64,000 nucleotides of DNA from contig OZ255625.1 in the NCBI GenBank assembly GCA_965276755.1, positions 620,001-684,000 of the forward strand, given 5' to 3'. The notes below the pieces were generated by a model. That model searched no databases. It worked only from the letters and a program-made list of their open reading frames with translations, and had not been told where the DNA came from. The translations under genes were made by a program, and so were the position numbers. The first letter of the stretch is position 1; the number at the start of each line of letters is the position of its first letter. This stretch comes from CAJCIS01 sp965276755 (GTDB lineage Bacteria > Pseudomonadota > Alphaproteobacteria > Acetobacterales > Acetobacteraceae). Below, piece after piece: positions 7,261 through 15,309 of this stretch.

Positions 7261-10200
7261 TCAAGGCGCCAGCATAACCCGCAACTTGCTCGCCAGCGCC
7301 TGCATCGTAAACGGCTTGGCCAGCATCTGCATCCCCGCCTCCAGCGCCCCGCCAGTCCGATCATATCCCGTAATGAAAAGCACCTTGAGCCCAGGCCGCA
7401 GAGCGCGCACGGCGTCAGCCACCTCGCGCCCGTTCATGCCGGGCAGGCCGTAATCGGCGATCAGCAGATCCAGCTTCTCGCCGCCGCGCACGATGTGCAG
7501 CGCCGCCGGCCCGTCCTGCGCCTGCAGCGCCGAAAAGCCCAGATCGGTCAGCGTCTCGATGATCAGCGCGCGCACGGCGGGTTCATCCTCGACCACCAGC
7601 ACGCGCTCGCCCGCCCCCACGCGGCTCGGCGCCAACGCACGGGCTACCGCGGCCACATCTTCGGCCCGGCGCCCGCCTCGCGGCAGATAGAGCCGGAACG
7701 TCGTGCCGCGCCCGACCTCGCTGAAGATGCGTACATGCCCGCGCGACTGCCTGATGAAGCCGTAGAGCATCGACAGCCCCAGCCCAGTGCCCTGCCCCAC
7801 GGGCTTGGTGGTAAAGAAGGGTTCGAAGGCGCGCTCGATCACCTCGGGCGTCATGCCGCAACCATTATCGGCGACCGAGACCACGACGTATTGGCCGGGC
7901 TCGACTTCGCCGCCCTGTGCGCGCGCGTAATCTGGATCGAGCTCGACATTGCCGGTGGCAATGCTCAGCCGCCAATCGTGTTGCGCAGGCGCCTCCGCAC
8001 CCCGCGGCCCGCTCATGGCATCGCGCGCATTGATGGCCAGGTTCAGGATGGCGCTTTCGAGCTGGTTGGGATCGCACACCGTCGTCCACACGCCCTCGCC
8101 CGGCTTGAATTCGAGCGCGATCGCCGGCCCCAGCGTGCGGCGTAGCAAATCCTCCATGCCCATCAGGAGCCGATCTACCTCGACCGGACGCGGATCGATC
8201 GGCTGACGGCGCGAAAAGGCAAGCAGCCGCTGCGTGAGCGCCGCTGCACGGTTGGCCGAGGTCGTAGCCATCTCGGCGTAGCGCGCCAAATCGCCCGTGC
8301 GGCCATCGGCGACCCGGCGCTGGAGCAGTTCCAGCGAGCCCACGATGCCGGTCAGCAGATTGTTGAAATCATGCGCAATGCCGCCGGTGAGCTGGCCGAC
8401 GGCCTCCATCTTCTGCGCCTGGCGCAGCGCCTCCTCGGCCTGGCGCAATTCGGCGGTGCGCGCCTCCACGCGCGCCTCCAGGGTCGCGTTGAGCTGGCGC
8501 AGCGCCTCCTCGGCGCGCACCCGCTCGACCGTATCCCAGATCAGGGCGGCGACATCCTCGACGAGGCGCACCTCGCGCGGCAGCCATTGCCGCGGCTCGC
8601 CTGTATTGACGAACAGGCTGGCGCGGAAAGCGCCCCCGCGTATGAGCGGGACTGAAATCAGGGCACCCACGCCCGAGGCCGCCCAGTCGCAGCCGGTCTG
8701 CGAGGGATCGCGGGCGGTATCGCAAAGCACGGCAGTGTGTCCGGCGCGCTGGCGTGCGATGTTTTCCGGGCCGAAGACCTCAAGCGGGTAAGCCCCGGAG
8801 AGCGGAGGCAGAAGCTCGGCGTAACCCGTGCCGAGCATGATCGTCTGCCCATCGTCCTGCACCTGGCCATAGCCCGCGCGCTGTACGCCCAAATGCCGCC
8901 CAAGTGCCTCCAGCGCGTCGGAGACGATGGCCAGCGGGTCGCTCGCCATGCGCATGCGTTCGGTCAGCGCCAGCAGCATGGATTGCGCGGCCTGCACCGA
9001 TTTGCGCTGCGTGATGTCGATGGCCGTGCCCATCGCGCGCGTGCAGCGCCCGTCCTCGAACAACGCGCGCCCCTTGGCGGCAACCCAACGGACGACCCCG
9101 TCATCGTGGCCGATTGTTCGGTATTCGACATCGTAGCTGGTGCGCCGGTCGGGATCGATGGCGGCGGCAAAGGCGGCGCCCACGGCAGCCAGGTCATCGG
9201 GGTGCAGGCCGGCGTAGAAATCGGCCATGCTGCATTGCGCCTGGGGCGCAAAGCCGAACATCGCCTTGGTCCGGTCAGACCAAGTCAGCACATCGGCGCG
9301 CATGTCCAGATCCCAGGTGCCGATCTCCGCCGCGTCGGTTGCCAGGCGGAGATGGGCTTCGCTCAGTTCGAGCCGGCGTTCGGCGGCATGGCGTGCGGTG
9401 ATATCGACCGACGTGCCGGCCATGCGCAGCGGCGTGCCGTCCGGCGCGCGCACGACCTGGGCGCGCAAATCCAGCCAGCCGATACTGCCATCGGGGCGGA
9501 CCACGCCGAACTCCTCGGCGAAGGTGTGCCCTTCGGCCAGTGCGTGCTGGAAGGCGGCGGCGACGCGGTCCCGGTCTTCGGGGTGGACCGATCCCAGCAC
9601 GGTCTGGCTGGTCACCTTCTGGGCGGGATCGTGGCCGAAGCTTTCGCGCCAGATCGGCGAGGCGGCGAGTTCGCCGCTGACCAGATCGAGCTCCCACACC
9701 CCCAGCCGGCCGGCAGTCGTGGCAAAGCGCAGGCGCGTCTCGCTCTCCTCCTGCGCGCGCAGGCGTTCGGCCAGTTCGGCGACCAGGGCGGCATTGCGGT
9801 GCTCCAGCCCGGCGAGGCGCTCGCGCTCGAGCGTCACATCCATCTGGCTGGCGTAGAAATAGGTCAGGCGCCCCTGCGCATCGTGGACGGGTGCTATCAG
9901 CAGGCGGTTCCAGAAAGCCTCGCCGTTCTTGCGATGGTTGCGGATTTCGATTTCGATGGCGCGGCCTTCGGCCACGGCGGCGTGGATCTGTGCGACCGCG
10001 TCCGGGTTGGTTTGCGATCCCTGCAGGAAGCGGCAATTCCGCCCGACGATCTCGTCGCGGTCATAGCCCGTCAGGCGGCAGAAGGCGTCGTTGGCGAAGA
10101 CGACCGGGTTATCGTCCAGCCGGGGATCAGTGATAATCATCGGCATGCGCGTGGCGCGCACGGTGGCGGCGAAGGGGTCGGTGCCCGGCTCGTGGCGCGC

Positions 10201-10320
10201 GATTTCGGCGCTGATGCGCGCGGCCTCGTCCATGGCGGGGGGCTCGGCGGACGCGGCGCGGCCCTGGTCAAGGATGGCGGTCATCGGCAGGCCGGCTTTG
10301 GCGCGTGCATGTTTCGCCAC
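7261..10320 (-). CDS. LOV-domain hybrid sensor histidine kinase
   Basis: 1019-residue soluble signalling protein. Domains in order: LOV (about 50-165) with the photoactive motif GRNCRFLQG, in which Cys96 would form the flavin adduct; PAS (about 190-310); PAS (about 315-440); a GAF-like domain (about 450-600); a short coiled coil; HisKA with GGIAHDFNNLL (phospho-acceptor His650); HATPase (about 750-880, motifs NLAINARDAM and GTGLGLSMLYG); and a C-terminal receiver with Asp956 in LLIADYGLPGMNG. It should respond to blue light through FMN and pass phosphate to its own receiver. No transmembrane segment is seen. The GTG start at 10320 sits directly against GAGGAG; ATG at 10284 is the alternative. 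No output regulator is adjacent. Confidence 0.92.
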   Translation of the reverse strand: MAKHARAKAGLPMTAILDQGRAASAEPPAMDEAARISAEIARHEPGTDPFAATVRATRMPMIITDPRLDDNPVVFANDAFCRLTGYDRDEIVGRNCRFLQGSQTNPDAVAQIHAAVAEGRAIEIEIRNHRKNGEAFWNRLLIAPVHDAQGRLTYFYASQMDVTLERERLAGLEHRNAALVAELAERLRAQEESETRLRFATTAGRLGVWELDLVSGELAASPIWRESFGHDPAQKVTSQTVLGSVHPEDRDRVAAAFQHALAEGHTFAEEFGVVRPDGSIGWLDLRAQVVRAPDGTPLRMAGTSVDITARHAAERRLELSEAHLRLATDAAEIGTWDLDMRADVLTWSDRTKAMFGFAPQAQCSMADFYAGLHPDDLAAVGAAFAAAIDPDRRTSYDVEYRTIGHDDGVVRWVAAKGRALFEDGRCTRAMGTAIDITQRKSVQAAQSMLLALTERMRMASDPLAIVSDALEALGRHLGVQRAGYGQVQDDGQTIMLGTGYAELLPPLSGAYPLEVFGPENIARQRAGHTAVLCDTARDPSQTGCDWAASGVGALISVPLIRGGAFRASLFVNTGEPRQWLPREVRLVEDVAALIWDTVERVRAEEALRQLNATLEARVEARTAELRQAEEALRQAQKMEAVGQLTGGIAHDFNNLLTGIVGSLELLQRRVADGRTGDLARYAEMATTSANRAAALTQRLLAFSRRQPIDPRPVEVDRLLMGMEDLLRRTLGPAIALEFKPGEGVWTTVCDPNQLESAILNLAINARDAMSGPRGAEAPAQHDWRLSIATGNVELDPDYARAQGGEVEPGQYVVVSVADNGCGMTPEVIERAFEPFFTTKPVGQGTGLGLSMLYGFIRQSRGHVRIFSEVGRGTTFRLYLPRGGRRAEDVAAVARALAPSRVGAGERVLVVEDEPAVRALIIETLTDLGFSALQAQDGPAALHIVRGGEKLDLLIADYGLPGMNGREVADAVRALRPGLKVLFITGYDRTGGALEAGMQMLAKPFTMQALASKLRVMLAP

Positions 10321-10398
10321 CTCCTCATGGCGCTCTCATAGCGGGTCAAACTTAATTACTCTGCGCGCAGTGTTCGTGGAACGCATCAAGCTGAGGAA

Positions 10399-10512
10399 GA
10401 AGATTGGGGGAGATGTGCCATCCCCCCCAAACCCCCCGTCGATTTTGGGGCTTCGGCTAAATAAATGACGGGGGGTCTGGGGGGGACGGCACGTCCCACC
10501 CAGCTTTTTTCT
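10399..10512. repeat. Family A hairpin, copy 2
   Basis: Complete hairpin between the glycosyltransferase end and the kinase start. The left arm is canonical (ATTGGGGGAGATGTGCCATC). The right arm has drifted to GGACGGCACGTCCCACC and is followed by TTTTTT, giving a good rho-independent terminator shape for + strand transcription. The loop contains CTTCGG. Confidence 0.88.
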
Positions 10513-10521
10513 TCCACTCTC

Positions 10522-11442
10522 CTACCCCAGCAAAAACCACAACCGAAACAACTGCGTCTCCGCAAAACTCTGCCGCCGCAGCCCAGGATGGCGCAGCGCC
10601 CGCAACCGCGGCAGCCAGCCGTCCCGCAGACCCGCCGAGATCATCTCCAGCGCCTCGTGCGCCGCAGGCGTCAGGATCTCGGGCTGGGCGCACAGAGCCT
10701 CGGCGTGCTGGCGGAAGGTGCGCATGAACACGCCAGGGCCGCGGGCGATGGCGGCGACGGCGCGCCGCCACGCCGAGAGCGGCACGCCCACCGCATTGCC
10801 CGCGTGTTGGCGGTAGAGGACGGTAGGCTCGTCATCGATCAGCACGCGCCCACCGGCGGCGGTCACCACCAGATAGGCCCACCAATCGTGCAGCGTATCG
10901 GGCGGCTCGCGCGTGCCGGCGATCAGGCGCACGGCGTCGGCATTCAGCATCACCGTGCAGCCGGTGGCGATATTCTGGGTCAGAGCCTGAGGAAAACCCG
11001 GCGGCTCGGTCACGCGCGCACTCAGGCGGATCGGGCGCAGGGAAGCATTGACCAGTGATTGGCGGGCGCAATAGAGCGCGGGCGTGCCCGCCGCCACTGT
11101 CTCCAGAGCGTCGGCGCCGCGCGCGAGTTTTTCCGGCAGCCAGACATCGTCCTGGTCGGCAAAGGCGACGATACAGCCGGGCGGGGTGCGGCGCAGCAGG
11201 CTCAGGAAGCTGGCGGTAATGCCGATGCGGCCGCGATTGTCGCTGCGGTCCATGACCCGCCCTGCGCCCTCCCCGGCTGCAAAGGCGCGCACGATGTCGA
11301 CACTGCGGTCCTCCGAGCCGTCATCGCGCCAATAGAGCCGCCACTCGGGCCCGGCCAGGCGCAGGAAGCTGGCGAGCTGATCCGACAAAAAGGCAGCCCC
11401 GTTCCAGGTCGAGAGCAGGATCGCAACGGGTGCGGCGGTCAT
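10522..11442 (-). CDS. GT2-family glycosyltransferase, probable rhamnosyltransferase
   Basis: 306-residue GT-A fold glycosyltransferase of family 2. The nucleotide-binding start AILLSTWNGAAFLSDQLASF is followed by the Asp pair in WRDDGSEDRS and the metal-binding FADQDDVWLPEKL, a signature of the WbbL/RfbF-like rhamnosyltransferases. Position supports a rhamnosyl donor: its ATG overlaps the stop of the rfbD gene by one base (TGATG) at the end of the dTDP-rhamnose operon. It probably adds rhamnose to a lipopolysaccharide or exopolysaccharide repeat at the cytoplasmic membrane. The acceptor is unknown. Confidence 0.85.
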   Translation of the reverse strand: MTAAPVAILLSTWNGAAFLSDQLASFLRLAGPEWRLYWRDDGSEDRSVDIVRAFAAGEGAGRVMDRSDNRGRIGITASFLSLLRRTPPGCIVAFADQDDVWLPEKLARGADALETVAAGTPALYCARQSLVNASLRPIRLSARVTEPPGFPQALTQNIATGCTVMLNADAVRLIAGTREPPDTLHDWWAYLVVTAAGGRVLIDDEPTVLYRQHAGNAVGVPLSAWRRAVAAIARGPGVFMRTFRQHAEALCAQPEILTPAAHEALEMISAGLRDGWLPRLRALRHPGLRRQSFAETQLFRLWFLLG

Positions 11443-12311
11443 CAGGCGGCAACCGCGGCGGCACAGATCGCGTCCACGGCACGGCGCAGGCTTGGCCGCC
11501 AGTCCGGCAGGCGCACGCCGAAGGTTTGCGCCAGCCTGCCGCAGTCGAGCCGGCTGTCGGCCGGGCGGCGCGCAGGCGTGGGATACTCGGCCGTGGTGAT
11601 GGCGTGCAGCACCGGCACAGGCCAGCCATGGCGACCAGCTGCTTCGAAGATGGCTTGGGCGAAGCCGTGCCAGGTGACCTCGCCCGCGCCGGCAGCGTGA
11701 TAGGTGCCGCCAACGCCCGGCTGCGCCGCCACGGCCAGGATGGCGTGGGCCAGATCGTCGGCATTGGTCGGGCAGCCGCGCTGGTCGGCGACCACGCGCA
11801 GTTCGGGACGCGCGCGCGCAGCGTCCAGCATCGTGCGCACGAAATTGCGCCCGTTTTCGGCATATACCCAGGAGGTGCGCAGGATGATGGCGTCCGGGCA
11901 GGCCGCCCGCACGGCCATCTCGCCGGCCAGCTTGGTTTGGCCATAGACGCCGGTGGGGCGCGGTGTGTCGTCCTCGACATAGGGCGCGCCCTTTGCGCCG
12001 TCGAAGACATAATCGGTCGATATGTGGATCAGCCGCGTGCGGTGGCGCGCGCAGAGCGCGGCCAGGCGGGCCGGCGCGTCGGCATTCGCACGCCGGGCAG
12101 CCTCGGGTTCGGACTCGGCCGCATCGACTGCGGTCCACGCCGCGGCATTGACGATCATCTGGGGTGGCGAGCCGGCGAAGAGAGCATCGATGGACTCCGG
12201 CCGGTCGAAATCCAGCGCGGGACGGCCCACAACGCGCACTCGGTCGGGTGAGGCACGTCCGAGTGCGCGCGCCAGCTGGCCGGTGCCGCCCGTGACCAGA
12301 ATCGGGCTCAT
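11442..12311 (-). CDS. rfbD: dTDP-4-dehydrorhamnose reductase
   Basis: 289-residue short-chain dehydrogenase/reductase that reduces dTDP-4-dehydro-L-rhamnose to dTDP-L-rhamnose with NAD(P)H, the last step of the pathway. The Rossmann motif is ILVTGGTGQLARAL at the N-terminus. HISTDYVFDG and the catalytic YGQTKLAGE (Tyr-x-x-x-Lys) follow, with the RmlD-specific LRTSWVYAENGRNFV further on. Length is normal. The start overlaps the rfbC stop by four bases (ATGA) and the stop touches the glycosyltransferase start, so rfbC-rfbD-GT are translationally coupled. Confidence 0.95.
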   Translation of the reverse strand: MSPILVTGGTGQLARALGRASPDRVRVVGRPALDFDRPESIDALFAGSPPQMIVNAAAWTAVDAAESEPEAARRANADAPARLAALCARHRTRLIHISTDYVFDGAKGAPYVEDDTPRPTGVYGQTKLAGEMAVRAACPDAIILRTSWVYAENGRNFVRTMLDAARARPELRVVADQRGCPTNADDLAHAILAVAAQPGVGGTYHAAGAGEVTWHGFAQAIFEAAGRHGWPVPVLHAITTAEYPTPARRPADSRLDCGRLAQTFGVRLPDWRPSLRRAVDAICAAAVAA

Positions 12312-12895
12312 GCAAACCACCCGGCCGCCGCCTCCCACCCCGGCAGGGCCTGGTCCTTGCCGGAGAGAACTGGGCCGGAGGGCGGCAGCTTCCAAGGCAG
12401 CGCGAGCGTGGGATCGTCCCACTTCACGCCGCGTTCGGCAGCGCGGTCATAGACATCGGTAACCTTGTAGAAGATTTCGGTGTCGGGGCGCAGCGTACAG
12501 AAGCCGTGCAGGAAGCCGGGGGGTATCCAGAGCTGGGAGAAATTCTCCGCCGACAGCTCGGCCGCGGCCCAATGCCCGAAGGTCGGCGATCCGGCACGGG
12601 CATCCACGGCGACATCCCAGATCGCGCCGCGCAGCACGCGCACCAGCTTGCCCTGTGGGTGTGGCGCGAGCTGGCAATGCAGGCCGCGGATGGTGCCGGG
12701 CGCGGCCGAGAAGCTCTGATTGTCCTGTACAAAGGCCAGCGCGATCCCGGCCGCTGCCAACTTGGGGGCGGCGTAGGTTTCGGCGAAGAAGCCGCGCTCG
12801 TCGCCGAAGCGGGGTGGGGTGATCAGAAGAACCTCGGGGATATTCAGCGCCTGGATTTGCAAACCTTCACCTTGCGAAAAGCCACCTGGCGACAT
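12308..12895 (-). CDS. rfbC: dTDP-4-dehydrorhamnose 3,5-epimerase
   Basis: 195-residue cupin-fold epimerase converting dTDP-4-dehydro-6-deoxyglucose to dTDP-4-dehydrorhamnose. Family motifs: FGDERGFFAETY, QDNQSFSAAPGTIRGLHCQ (catalytic His in GLHCQ) and LWIPPGFLHGFCTL with the Tyr/Asp partner region FYKVTDVYD. Most homologues begin close to the segment LQIQALNIPEVLLI, so a TTG at 12862 with GAAGG just before it may be the real start. The ATG at 12895 adds 11 residues of no known role. First gene of the coupled rfbC-rfbD-GT group. Confidence 0.94.
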   Translation of the reverse strand: MSPGGFSQGEGLQIQALNIPEVLLITPPRFGDERGFFAETYAAPKLAAAGIALAFVQDNQSFSAAPGTIRGLHCQLAPHPQGKLVRVLRGAIWDVAVDARAGSPTFGHWAAAELSAENFSQLWIPPGFLHGFCTLRPDTEIFYKVTDVYDRAAERGVKWDDPTLALPWKLPPSGPVLSGKDQALPGWEAAAGWFA

Positions 12896-12910
12896 CCATT
12901 AAAGGCGAGG

Positions 12911-13054
12911 AAGATTGGGGGAGATGTGCCATCCCCCCCAAACCCCCCGTCGATTTTCAGGCCTCGTCTAACTGATGACGGGGGGTCTGGGGGCTCGGGC
13001 GGAAACAGCCGGCGCATGCGCCGGCCCGCCCGAGGCACATCTCCCCCAGGTCTT
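12911..13054. repeat. Family A hairpin, copy 3, with nested palindrome
   Basis: Complete hairpin between rfbA and rfbC. The right arm is enlarged: in place of GATGG it holds a nested hairpin, CTCGGGCGG (12994-13002) pairing with CCGCCCGAG (13026-13034), around a perfect 18-bp palindrome at 13008-13025 centred on GCATGC. The arm then resumes as GGCACATCTCCCCCAGG. A comparable enlarged arm occurs at 53668-53851. Confidence 0.9.
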
Positions 13055-13082
13055 TCGCAATAGCGCCCTGGCGTTCGCCTGC

Positions 13083-13958
13083 CTAGGCATGCACGCCATC
13101 AGCAACATCCTTCAGCAGCCGCCCGAGCTCGGTCTTGCCCAGCCGCTTGGCGTGCCCGTGCAGCGTGGCCGCATCGATGTAGCCCATGCGGTAGGCGACC
13201 TCCTCCGGGCAGCCGACCAGCAGGCCCTGCCGGCTCTGGATGGTCTGCACGAAGGCGCCGGCCTGCAGCAGGCTGTCCGGCGTGCCCGCGTCCAGCCAGG
13301 CGCAGCCTCGGCCGAGGCGTTCGACCTGCAGGCTGCCTTCGTCAAGATAGAGCCGGTTGAGATCGGTGATCTCCAGTTCCCCGCGCCAGCTGGGTTTGAC
13401 GCTGCGGGCGAATTCGGTGACGCGCGCGTCGTAGAAATAGAGGCCGATGACCGCCCAGGGGCTGGGCGGGTCGGCGGGCTTTTCGATGATGTCGGTCGCG
13501 CGGCCGGTTTCATCGAAGACAGCCACGCCGTAACGCTCGGGGTCACGCACCTGATAGGCGAAGACGGTAGCCCCGTCCGGGCGCGTGGCGGCGGCGCGGA
13601 ATTGCGTGCTGAGGTGTTCGCCGAAGATCAGATTGTCGCCCAGCACCAGTGCGCAAGGCGCGCCGGCTAGCCAGGTATCGGCGATCAGAAAGGCCTGGGC
13701 GATGCCTTCGGGGCGGGCCTGTTCGGCGTAGGCAAAGCGCACGCCCCAGTCCTGACCGTCGCCGAGCAGGCGGCGGAACTGGGGCAGGTCCTCGGGCGTG
13801 CTGATGATCAGGATGTCCTGGATGCCTGCCAGCATCAGCACGCTGAGCGGGTAGTAGATCATCGGCTTGTCGTAGACGGGGAGCAGTTGCTTGGATGACG
13901 CGAGGGTCATCGGGTGCAGCCTGGTGCCGGAGCCGCCGGCGAGAACGATGCCCTTCAT
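13083..13958 (-). CDS. rfbA: Glucose-1-phosphate thymidylyltransferase
   Basis: 291-residue nucleotidyltransferase making dTDP-glucose from dTTP and glucose-1-phosphate, the first step of dTDP-rhamnose synthesis. The N-terminus MKGIVLAGGSGTRLHPMT is the classic nucleotide-binding signature. SKQLLPVYDKPMIYYPLSVL, LVLGDNLIFG and EKPADPPSPWAVIGLYFYD follow, all typical of RmlA. The ATG at 13958 has AAGGA five bases upstream. An in-frame extension upstream is just read-through of the repeat at 13975-14082. It is separated from both rfbB and rfbC by family A hairpins, so expression of the rhamnose genes may be uneven. Confidence 0.96.
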   Translation of the reverse strand: MKGIVLAGGSGTRLHPMTLASSKQLLPVYDKPMIYYPLSVLMLAGIQDILIISTPEDLPQFRRLLGDGQDWGVRFAYAEQARPEGIAQAFLIADTWLAGAPCALVLGDNLIFGEHLSTQFRAAATRPDGATVFAYQVRDPERYGVAVFDETGRATDIIEKPADPPSPWAVIGLYFYDARVTEFARSVKPSWRGELEITDLNRLYLDEGSLQVERLGRGCAWLDAGTPDSLLQAGAFVQTIQSRQGLLVGCPEEVAYRMGYIDAATLHGHAKRLGKTELGRLLKDVADGVHA

Positions 13959-13974
13959 GGAAGTCCTTAAAAAA

Positions 13975-14082
13975 AGAATTGGGTGGACCGTGCCGGTCCC
14001 CCCAGACCCCCCGTCATCATTTAGGGCGAGGCCTAAAAAACGACGGGGGGTCTGGGGGGATGGCACATCTCCCCCCGCCTTA
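13975..14082. repeat. Family A hairpin, copy 4
   Basis: Complete hairpin between rfbB and rfbA. The left arm has GGTGGACCGTGCCGGTCCC in place of the canonical segment while the right arm is canonical, so the outer stem is mismatched. Its last bases (GCCTTA) contain the rfbB stop codon (14080-14082, read on the - strand). Confidence 0.9.
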
Positions 14083-15135
14083 TGCTGCCGTACCCAATCT
14101 TTGACCTGAATAATTGCCGCTGCGTATAGAAGACCACCACGCCCTGTTGGCCAGATACCAAGCGACAGTCTGCCGCAGTCCCGCCTCGAAATCATGCGTC
14201 GCGGTCCATCCCAGCGCGTCGCGCGCGTGCGCTGGATCGATCTCGTAGCGGAAATCATGCCCGGGCCGGTCGGCCACGAAATGGATCAGCCGCGCGCGCG
14301 CGCCGGCGGGGTCGGGCGCGATGCGATCAAGCTCGGCGCAGATGGCGTGCACCACATCGATGTTGCGCCGAGGCTGGCGCGCGCCGATGGCGTAGGTCTG
14401 GCCGGGCTCACCCTCGGTCAGCACCCGCAGCAAAGCGGCGGCGTGATCCTCGACATAGAGCCAGTCGCGCGTGTTGCGGCCGTCGCCATAGACCGGCAGC
14501 TTCCGGCCTTCCAGGGCGTTCAGGATGATCAGCGGAATGAGCTTTTCGGGAAATTGCCAGGGGCCGTAATTGTTCGTCGTGTTGGAGACCAGCGTCGGCA
14601 GGCCGTACGTGTGCTGCCAGGCGCGCGCGAGGTGGTCCGAGGCCGCCTTGCTCGCCGAATAGGGACTGCGCGGGTCGTAGGGCGTGGCCTCGGTGAAGGG
14701 TGGATCGCCGTCGGACAGCGCGCCGAACACCTCGTCGGTGGAAATGTGATGGAAGCGAAAGCGCGCGCGCGCATCGCCGTCCAGTGTCGCGAAATAGGCG
14801 CGCGCGGCTTCCAGCAGGGTGAAGGTGCCTACCACGTTGGTGCGGATGAAGGCAGCCGGGCCGTCGATGGAACGATCGACATGGCTTTCCGCGGCCAGGT
14901 GCATGACCGCGTCGGGGTGATGTTCGGCGAAGACACGCCGCATCGCGTCCGCATCGGCGATGTCGGCCACGACAAGGGTGTGGCGCGGATGGCTGTGCGC
15001 TTCCTCCAACGCGTCCACGCTTGCAGCGTAGGTCATTAAGTCAACGTTGACGATTTCGTGGTCGAAATGACGCAGCGCATGGCGGATGGTGGCAGAGCCG
15101 ATGAAGCCGCAGCCGCCGGTGATCAGGATGCGCAT
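14080..15135 (-). CDS. rfbB: dTDP-glucose 4,6-dehydratase
   Basis: 351-residue extended SDR enzyme converting dTDP-glucose to dTDP-4-dehydro-6-deoxyglucose with bound NAD. Motifs: ILITGGCGFIGSATIRH at the N-terminus, HLAAESHVDRSIDGP, HISTDEVFGAL, the catalytic YSASKAASDHL and NNYGPWQFPEKLIPL. The length is typical. The start ATG at 15135 faces the divergent tandem glycosyltransferase gene across 174 bp that must hold both promoters. Its stop codon lies inside the end of the repeat at 13975-14082. It heads the order rfbB-rfbA-rfbC-rfbD-GT, all on one strand. Confidence 0.96.
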   Translation of the reverse strand: MRILITGGCGFIGSATIRHALRHFDHEIVNVDLMTYAASVDALEEAHSHPRHTLVVADIADADAMRRVFAEHHPDAVMHLAAESHVDRSIDGPAAFIRTNVVGTFTLLEAARAYFATLDGDARARFRFHHISTDEVFGALSDGDPPFTEATPYDPRSPYSASKAASDHLARAWQHTYGLPTLVSNTTNNYGPWQFPEKLIPLIILNALEGRKLPVYGDGRNTRDWLYVEDHAAALLRVLTEGEPGQTYAIGARQPRRNIDVVHAICAELDRIAPDPAGARARLIHFVADRPGHDFRYEIDPAHARDALGWTATHDFEAGLRQTVAWYLANRAWWSSIRSGNYSGQRLGTAA

Positions 15136-15309
15136 GGACTCCACGTACTCAGCTTCAGGTTGCACCTCATGAAGACACTCGGCCACGTTGGACGCAGAAA
15201 CGCAATCCTGAGGTATTCCGCAGGGGGGCGCCGGGCGCGCTGGGCGGGCGAGGATGAGCAGCGCCGCACCGGTCTTGCGCCCGGCGGGGTCGGACGCGAC
15301 GATGGGGCG

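Noticed and set aside
8737..10341. Long + strand frame (534 residues) opposite the LOV kinase
   Set aside because: No recognisable motif; the - strand frame has a full set of sensor, kinase and receiver motifs.
13959..14258. In-frame N-terminal extension of rfbA
   Set aside because: It is translated repeat and part of rfbB; MKGIVLAGGSGTR with AAGGA upstream is the family-typical start.
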